Of a DNA stretch of 64,000 nt, positions 57,844-64,000 are shown one piece after another. The stretch comes from Gnetum montanum (taxonomy: Eukaryota > Streptophyta > Gnetopsida > Gnetales > Gnetaceae), in NCBI GenBank assembly GCA_015680685.1, contig MNCI01038256.1:1-64000 (forward strand). The letters are read 5' to 3'. The notes beneath the pieces were generated by a model. It did no database searches and was not told the origin of the DNA. It was given only the letters and a program-made list of their open reading frames with translations. Positions within the stretch are counted from its first letter, which is position 1. Each line of letters opens with the position of its first letter. A program made the translations under genes and the position numbers.

Positions 57844-59433
57844 TTACTTTCTACAACAACCAAAATGACAGAAACCCTTTTGTTACTCAATCCAGTAATT
57901 TCAAAAATGAAATTAAGCCTCAAGTCTCAACCAAATTTATAACAAATCAGGTCTGCAAATACTTTTGTTCAACGACTACCTGTGTGAGTAGCACCTGCGA
58001 GTAGCACCATAGGGGCCACGTTGAAGATTAGCGCCATAGGGGCCATGTTGAAGATGACTGCATTATAAGAAGACACAACTTAACTAAAGTAGGCACAGCC
58101 CAGTAACTCACCTCACCTACAATGATCCAAAACCTTTCAGATGCTGGAAAATCGGCACTAGTAATGTTGAAGGGGAAAGTAAAAGCAGAGCCATGTGCTG
58201 GTGGGTTCCGTTGCTTTATAAGCAAACATATTTTTAAAAAAGTTGAACAAGCATCCATCCGTCATCTTGTTCACGAGACGTCATCTTGTTCATGACCCAT
58301 GATGACGACCCTGTTTTGTTTTTTCTTTTATATGAGAAAAAGAGCAAAAACCAGCAATGAACAATAAACACGCGTGAGTGTGAGTCATGGCGGAACCTTT
58401 GACGCTCCCAAAGGCAGGCGAATCCATGCAAATGAAATGTTTTCCTGGCACGCCCCGTCCAAAACTTGATTTCCGTATGACCCATTCTTGCCCCTTCGGC
58501 CTTCGGTTACCATAGTAGCCATTTCATGATTTCCGTGTGTTTGTTTATTTATTCGTGCTCCCTTATTTTCTGTGATCCGTCTCATGCCGATGCCATGAAT
58601 CTTGATGGCTTGCTTGCCACTTAACAATTAAATGAAGTTTTTGGTATGATTCAGAACATGAGAAGATACTTAAGATTTTAATGCAAAATGCAGACATCGC
58701 AAGAACTAAAAAGGCAAGAACAATACGGGGCAAGGCAAGGCAAGGGTACCATTTCAATTTATATGTACAAATCCAGACAAAACTTCATTGGAAATTATGA
58801 AATACGTACTCATTGCGAATTTAATGCGATTCTGTATGCACTCCCGAAACCATAGAAGTCTTTAACTACTCTGCTATGAGAAACAATGATTGTGATATAA
58901 AATAATGCTACCAGTTATCCTCAATTACAACACAAGCATTACTGCACTTAACATATTTGTCTATTTTTTCTGTACTTTGCATGACAATTTTCTTCTCAAA
59001 TATGTTATAAATAAAAAAACATTTTCTATAAATGAACCTCTTTACTCTGTCTCGATTCTCTTCCATCTCTAAATAAAAACCAACCTTCAAATTTTCCGAA
59101 ACTTCTGATGCGATCTTTAACCACAGCAATGCTAGTTTATTTAATAAAGTTATAAATATAATTTATTTACCAAAGTTATGGAGTTAAATACATTGAATAC
59201 ATTGAATTAGGAAGGTGGTCCCATGTCACAGAATATCCTTGTGAAGATATCGAGATGAGTAGGACGACTATGACTTTAACAGAACGGACAAAAGCATTTT
59301 AAGGGAAAGAGACAGAACGGACAAAAGCATTTTAAGGGAAAGAGACAGCACAGAGGCTCCCATCATCATCGTGAAAGTTTGACCTTTGTGAATAGAAAAG
59401 TTGTTTACGATGACGGTAGTCAGGGTTCAAATT
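57844..59433 (+). repeat. Duplicon B, left part (5' flank of the TAR gene)
   Basis: Paralogous to 24,242-26,245. It ends about 1.05 kb upstream of the gene's start codon. Relative to copy A it has an extra 32-bp tandem duplication (59,284-59,347, GGACAAAAGCATTTTAAGGG unit) and only one of the B-box-like units. ORFs on the minus strand here (58,028-58,757) are not supported as genes. Confidence 0.85.
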
Positions 59434-59744
59434 CGGATTTAGTAGACTGTCGTTTACCTTTTCGTTCACTTCTCTCTTCAAAATTTGAAGTATTTTGGTG
59501 CTTTCAACAGAACATTCTTGAAAGCCAATAAAAAATAATCATAAATGCCGCCGTGCCGTACCTTATCTATTACATTATTATATAGGTGCACTTCATGTTT
59601 TTAGATATCACTGAATCCTTTTTAAAATAAAGAATATACCAAATTAAATGTAAAATCTATAAAACGTATACGTAATCCGTAAAGTTATGTTACTGCTTTA
59701 AAGACTTCTAGAAGAAAATTTAGGAAATGCAAATTTAGGAATTG

Positions 59745-59850
59745 TCATTTAGAGTGATTGATAAAGTACTAGTTACCCTGGGTTCAAGGTTAGAGATAAT
59801 CACTGATATTAAGCTTTTCTTCATTTACTAACCCTCCCAGAACTGTGCTG
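59745..59850 (+). mobile_element. tRNA-derived SINE, family 2 (diverged)
   Basis: AGTGATTGATAAAGTACTAG followed by CCTGGGTTCAAGGTTAGAG has A-box and B-box-like blocks. The 3' part (AAGCTTTTCTTCATTTACTA) parallels GGCTTTTGCTAATTTACCA in the copies at 27.6 and 62.8 kb. Confidence 0.5.
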
Positions 59851-60426
59851 AGAAAGATGAGCACAATAACTTTAAGTAATAAATTTTTTATAATGGAAAA
59901 AAAAAACACAACAAAACCACTCTCCAATACAGGACCAGGACCACAAACCATTTTTAAATACAGGGCCACTTTGCAAACACTCTAACACAGAACCACTTTG
60001 GAGATGCACACTAAAGTATTAATCTACTTTAATCCAGCATTAATTGGCATAGTTCGGCCTTTTCGCATCCGTTGCAGATCTGGGTTGGCCAGGACGCCAC
60101 CAAAATTCATGCATTTGTTCTGGCGTTACGAGTACAGTTTTATCTTAGCCCATTCATGCATCATTGATCGGGCAGCGATGGCTACGGCCGTGGCAAACAC
60201 GGCACACGAATAATCATGTCCTCTTTGATCAAGCACGGCAGTAATAATGTCCGCAACGAACTTCTGCGAGATGTTGACGCAGCTTTTCTGTCATGGCACT
60301 ATCAGAAGTGTTATTTATCACGGTTGAACAAAAGCCCTAGCGCCTGAACACAAGCCCTAGCGCAGTGGCGGTGGTGCTTAGCGAATACTTCCACGTGACC
60401 GTGGGTAGAGATGCGAGCATTGATGT

Positions 60427-60436
60427 GAATAAATAC
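60427..60436 (+). promoter_or_regulatory. Candidate TATA element of the TAR gene
   Basis: GAATAAATAC lies about 20 bases before the first ATG (60,454) and 52 before the second (60,487). With a usual TATA-to-start-site distance of about 30 bases, transcription would begin near 60,460, favouring the ATG at 60,487. This is a weak inference from position only. Confidence 0.35.
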
Positions 60437-60486
60437 GAAGCCCGTGTGTAGGCATGAACCACACACATCTTTGCACATCTTTTAGG

Positions 60487-62429
60487 ATGGAGAATTCCCT
60501 TGCTTGCGGTTTTCGCTCAATTCTGTGCTTGATTCTTCTTGCTGTGCTCCTGCCTTGTGTCCTTGGTGAGGTTGCAGCAAACCTCACATGGACCAGACCA
60601 GCAGCAGAAGCAGCAGAAGCAGCAGCTTCTCACAACTGTTCTTGCCATGGCTTCATCTTTACCGATACGTTGCCTGGGCCTAACGATTCATATCCAGTTT
60701 GTGAGTGCGCTGGCTGTTTTGAGTCAAAGACTTGTGCAGACAAGGAGGACAATTGCTCTGTAGATGTTGCAGTGTTAGTTTCCTCTTGGTTTCTTTCTTT
60801 ACAAAATTTTGTTCCCATCAATCAGGTTTGCTTTGAGTAGGGACTAAGCGTGTAAGTTTTTTTTTTTTTTTTAATTTTCCCCTTTGAAATTTTCGAATGA
60901 CAGTGGCGATCCGCAGTTTCTGCAGCCATTTTGGTTGTTAAATAGAAAGCCCAGCACTAATGTTGTTCCATCTTGGTACCGGATGAGCTATAAACTGAAT
61001 GATCATGCTACTGATATCCTTAATCCAACGTTAAAGTATTGGATAATAAGGCTTCATGACTTAGTAGGTAATGCGGTGACCAAGGACAAGTACATTGTTC
61101 CAGGGGCCGGATCACTGCATCTTATCAACGCAGCAGTTCATAGTCTTTCTTATTCTCCTCACGACCACTATCTGCAAAATCGGACCCTTGTTGTCGCCGC
61201 TGCGCCATACTACCCGGTGGGTTGCCAAATTTTTTCATTTTAGTACCTTATAATAATATTAATTAATAGAGAACGCTGTAAAGATGATTTAACGGGTGTG
61301 CCTCCATTACAATAATATTAACTGATAGATAACCCGATAATCATGATCTAACGGGTTTTTGACTTGTTGCACGCAGTCTTTTCGAACTCAGACGCAGCTT
61401 TTTGATTCGATCAGGTACAAGTGGGCAGGGTATTCAAAGAAATACGTCAACCACACCAAAGGTCGAAAATTTGTGGAAATTAGAACTAATCCCACTAACC
61501 TGGAAGGATACCGCGAGAAGGGAATTTTACATGGAGATGTAAAGATTTTGTCCGACAAAGTTTGTTATTGGCCACACTACACTCCCATCAACGAAACTGC
61601 CGACGATGATGTCATGTTATTCTCTCTTTCCAAACTCACTGGTCATGCTGGTACCAGATTCGGGTCTGTAATTAACAAAAATGTCATGCCCTTGCAGTAT
61701 CATCTTTATTAACGTGATTATAAAGCTTTTAAGTTACCTTATTCCGGTATTCTGTTTAACTAACGTTCAACATGATATATATGTATTGCTTGAATAATGC
61801 AGATGGGCACTTGTAAAAGATAAGGCTGTGTACGAGAGAATGAAGAACTATGTGGAGAAGAATATCAATACAGTATCACACGATGCTCAGTTTCGAGCCA
61901 TCCCACTGCTGAGGACTATTGTGGAGGGTTACGAGAAAAACATAGACTGCCAAAAAATGTTTGATATCGGGCACCATGAGCTGCGATGTCGCTGGACGAA
62001 GATCGCAGATCTTTTCAATAAGACTAAACGTTTCAGCTTGCAGAACACCAGTCCCGGATACTGCAACTTTTTCAAAAAAGTCATGCAACCGGCGGAAGGT
62101 AACTCCATCGATTATGTTAATCTAAAACTGAATGTTAAATATGTAAATGATTGAATGTTGAAGCAAGGAGATGGGTTTCGTGTGTAGGGTATGCATGGGT
62201 GACATGCAACCAGGATGCAGACTGCACACAAGTGTTTGTGAACGCTGGAATCAAAGCCCAAAATGGTACCAACTTTGAAGGCAATCTCAATCAGACCAGG
62301 ATCAGTTTGGTGAAACGAAGGGATAATTTCGACTTGCTTTATGAGAAACTCAAAAAATTGATCAATCCCCCTTCCGCCTACGCTAAAATTATCCATGGTG
62401 GATCTACCCGATATGTTAAAGCTGTATAG
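60487..62429 (+). CDS. TAR/alliinase-family PLP enzyme, five exons
   Basis: Predicted exons with GT-AG introns are 60,487-60,773, 60,904-61,216, 61,377-61,663, 61,803-62,098 and 62,188-62,429. Phases agree and give about 474 residues, near TAR2 and alliinase lengths. Residues 11-27 (ILCLILLAVLLPCVLG core) form a signal peptide; 51-90 hold seven Cys of an alliinase EGF-like domain (CSCHG, CECAGC). PLP-enzyme motifs follow: GAGSLHLINAAV (163-174), NPTNLEG (238-244), a DKVCYWPHYTPI segment (260-271), catalytic Lys286 in SLSKLTGHAGTRFGWAL, YAWVTC and TRISLVK. The secretory pathway is expected. The reaction is either tryptophan-to-indolepyruvate transamination (auxin synthesis) or S-alkyl-cysteine sulfoxide cleavage. 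An in-frame ATG at 60,454 would add 11 residues. The exon 1 donor is the least certain junction. Confidence 0.85.
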
Positions 62430-62472
62430 ATATATGCAGCTACTTTATGCTGCTTCAAGAAATAGTGTCGTA

Positions 62473-62478
62473 AATAAA
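62473..62478 (+). promoter_or_regulatory. Polyadenylation signal AATAAA (first)
   Basis: Canonical hexamer 44 bases after the stop codon, inside the first unit of the 135-bp duplication. It probably serves the TAR gene. Confidence 0.55.
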
Positions 62479-62612
62479 GTCTACAGTTATGTAGGCCTAG
62501 TGTCACCCTCCCGTTATATCCTATACCCAATATATCCTATACCCGATATGTTAAAGCTGTATACATATATGCAGCTACTTTACTTTATGCTCCTTGAAGG
62601 AATAGTGTTGTA

Positions 62613-62618
62613 AATAAA
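62613..62618 (+). promoter_or_regulatory. Polyadenylation signal AATAAA (second)
   Basis: Duplicate of the first signal, 140 bases downstream. It could give an alternative, longer 3' UTR. Confidence 0.45.
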
Positions 62619-62785
62619 GTCTATAGTTATGTAGGCCTAGTGTAAACCTCCGGTTGTATTCTTCACCGTACACTATTGTTTCCTTGGTCGAATGCAGCAT
62701 ATTATAGATTATATATTTGTATCTCTATATTTTAACATTGGTATTTTTTGTTTGTTACCTTTTCATTAATAGGATTGTTATTTAG

Positions 62786-62898
62786 AGTGATAGTAAAGTA
62801 CTTGTTTTTCAAGTTAAAAGACTTGAGTTTGAATATGGGTGCACTGGCTTGAAGAGATTAGGCTTTTGCTAATTTACCAATAATACATTCATGATTAA
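62786..62898 (+). mobile_element. tRNA-derived SINE, family 2
   Basis: Paralogue of 27,580-27,695, with GTGATAGTAAAGTACTTG and TTGAGTTTGAATATGGG. It was shared before the duplication. Confidence 0.55.
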
Positions 62899-62959
62899 GA
62901 GGTTGGTAATTAAGTTCTACTTTGTAACATAATAAATAAGTATACTAATTATAAAAATA

Positions 62960-63340
62960 GATCTCATCATGTACATTGAAATGTATGATCAAGCCATAAA
63001 ACCTACTAGTAACCTTGCTCAAAGAATCTACCACCTAGTTACTTATTTCAAGCCTATACCAAATGATGAAATCAAAATCAATTAATAAATCAACCCATCT
63101 ATGTTGTAGATTCAATTGTGAAAGACTCATAAGATATTAAAGAATATTATGGTTAGTCCATATCCCATATCATCATCTATGCTTCATAGAGGTAATGTTG
63201 CCAAATATTCATTGCAAATAACATAGTGCCCAACTCTAAATCATGCACTGGGTACTGAGTCTTATGGAACTTTAGCTAATTATTTAACACATCCATTTTT
63301 GTTGTAGTTTAATCCTATAGGTGATAAGATCAAAATCAAG
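62960..63340 (-). pseudogene. Ty3/gypsy RNase H fragment
   Basis: Minus-strand text near 63,225-63,275 (HDLELGTMLFAMNIWQHYL-like) repeats that of 28,985-29,060. The integrase part seen in copy A is absent here because of the 1-kb difference between copies. Confidence 0.6.
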
Positions 63341-64000
63341 GATGGAAACCTCTTGAGAAGCTTTTGGAAAGTCTTTGCGTAAATCATGTACTAGCTCATT
63401 ATACTTTAATGACTATAACGTTTGATTTAGAAATATATTTTCAACAAATGAATAGTCATTTTCAGATAATGTTGGCTTTATAGACTTAATGATGTAATTA
63501 AAATAAACATATAGGATCTCAAATATTAAATGACTTCACTTGTAGGAATAAAATTCATTAAATATTGATGCTTAACTAGCCTTAGGAACTAAGAACTAGA
63601 AAATTAAACATGTATTCTTACATTATTAAAGCATTAGATTTTATGATCCCTCGTCATAATTTTATAAACTACTAAAGTTAGTGTTCTAATATGTATAAAA
63701 ATATTTGGAATAAAGTTAGGCAACTATTCAAGCAAGCAAGCAATTAAATGATTTGTTGCTGAATCCATATAAGGATGAAGAGTCATCCAAAGTTCAACAA
63801 ATATCAAAATTATTTTGTGGAGATTTAGCCATTATCGAAAGTCATAATCTTATTCCAACAATATGTATGATATTCAGAAAGGAACACAAGCCAAGAGAAA
63901 TTTTAGGAACATGTTTAAAAATTAAAACTTTTAATGTAGTTATTAGGAATTTTGTTAATAAAGAGTAACAATTGTTGTGCCCAACTTGAGCATTAGGCTA

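Larger units (their letters stand above)
62406..62655 (+). repeat. Tandem duplication of gene end and 3' UTR (135 bp)
   Basis: ACCCGATATGTTAAAGCTGT starts units at 62,406 and 62,541. The first covers the last seven codons, the stop and the proximal 3' UTR. In the second, the stop codon TAG corresponds to TAC. Both carry TAAATAAAGTC and TATGTAGGCCTAGTGT. Confidence 0.85.
62731..64000 (+). repeat. Duplicon B, right part (paralogous to 27,526-29,801)
   Basis: It matches copy A in direct orientation up to the window end, minus about 1 kb between 62,955 and 62,960, where AAAAATAGATCTCATCATG joins the two sides. It probably continues past the window. It contains the family 2 SINE at 62,786-62,895. 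Confidence 0.88.

Noticed and set aside
60839-60856. GTGTAAGT at about 60,850 as the exon 1 donor
   Set aside because: It matches the donor consensus well, but the TAG at 60,838-60,840 comes before it in frame. The donor at 60,774 gives an uninterrupted protein with family motifs.

Overview
The window looks like nuclear DNA of a seed plant with a large, repeat-rich genome, probably a gymnosperm. The evidence is an AT-rich background full of old retroelement copies with many stops, plant-type Copia, Ty3/gypsy, RTE and L1 relics, a plant Helitron relic, tRNA-derived SINEs, and one spliced plant gene for an alliinase/tryptophan-aminotransferase-related (TAR) protein. The lineage is an inference: no species marker is visible. 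The assembly is a draft. There is a 289-base N gap at 43,941-44,229 and single Ns at 5,621, 5,687, 15,716 and 27,405 that look like contig joins.

Layout. 0-0.7 kb: L1-type reverse transcriptase (RT) remnant. 2.8-7.2 kb: decayed plus-strand Copia element (tRNA-Met primer site, gag knuckle, protease, integrase, RT, RNase H, candidate 3' LTR), with a 65-base piece of its RT in the wrong orientation between two Ns. 7.3-13.6 kb: repeat territory, with related blocks at 7.3-8.05 and 12.87-13.6 kb around a six-unit array of about 360-bp period (8.35-10.5 kb) and a 270-bp duplication at 10.9-11.6 kb. 14.2-22.1 kb: decayed autonomous Helitron (HUH Rep, PIF1-like helicase, and a replication protein A-like gene with its C-terminal zinc domain). 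24.2-29.8 kb: left copy (A) of a large direct duplication, interrupted by a 5'-truncated GC-rich LINE flanked by about 120-bp direct repeats. 30-36.6 kb: minus-strand RTE relics, SINEs and a possible start of a Ty3 element. 36.6-42.7 kb: minus-strand Ty3/gypsy element with RNase H lying upstream of RT. 45.7-50.8 kb: nearly complete GC-rich L1-type LINE with a poly-A tail, sitting between two SINEs that point away from it. 51-57.5 kb: mostly unassignable sequence with local repeats and a minisatellite. 57.8-64 kb: right copy (B) of the duplication.

The only apparently intact gene is at 60,487-62,429. It has five exons with GT-AG introns and encodes about 474 residues: signal peptide, cysteine-rich alliinase EGF-like domain, and a fold-type-I PLP enzyme domain with the catalytic lysine in an SKLTGHAG motif. 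By family it is either an auxin-pathway TAR aminotransferase or a C-S lyase; sequence alone does not settle which. It lies in duplicon B. Copy A matches B on both sides of the gene but has about 0.13 kb plus the LINE insertion where B has the 3.3 kb gene segment. That is a gene presence/absence difference between paralogous segments.

I saw no CRISPR array, rRNA gene or credible functional tRNA gene. I found no clearly new biological system. The best candidates for follow-up are the TAR duplicon, the Helitron with an RPA-like gene, the SINE-RTE tail sharing, the RNase H-before-RT gypsy arrangement and the 360-bp array.
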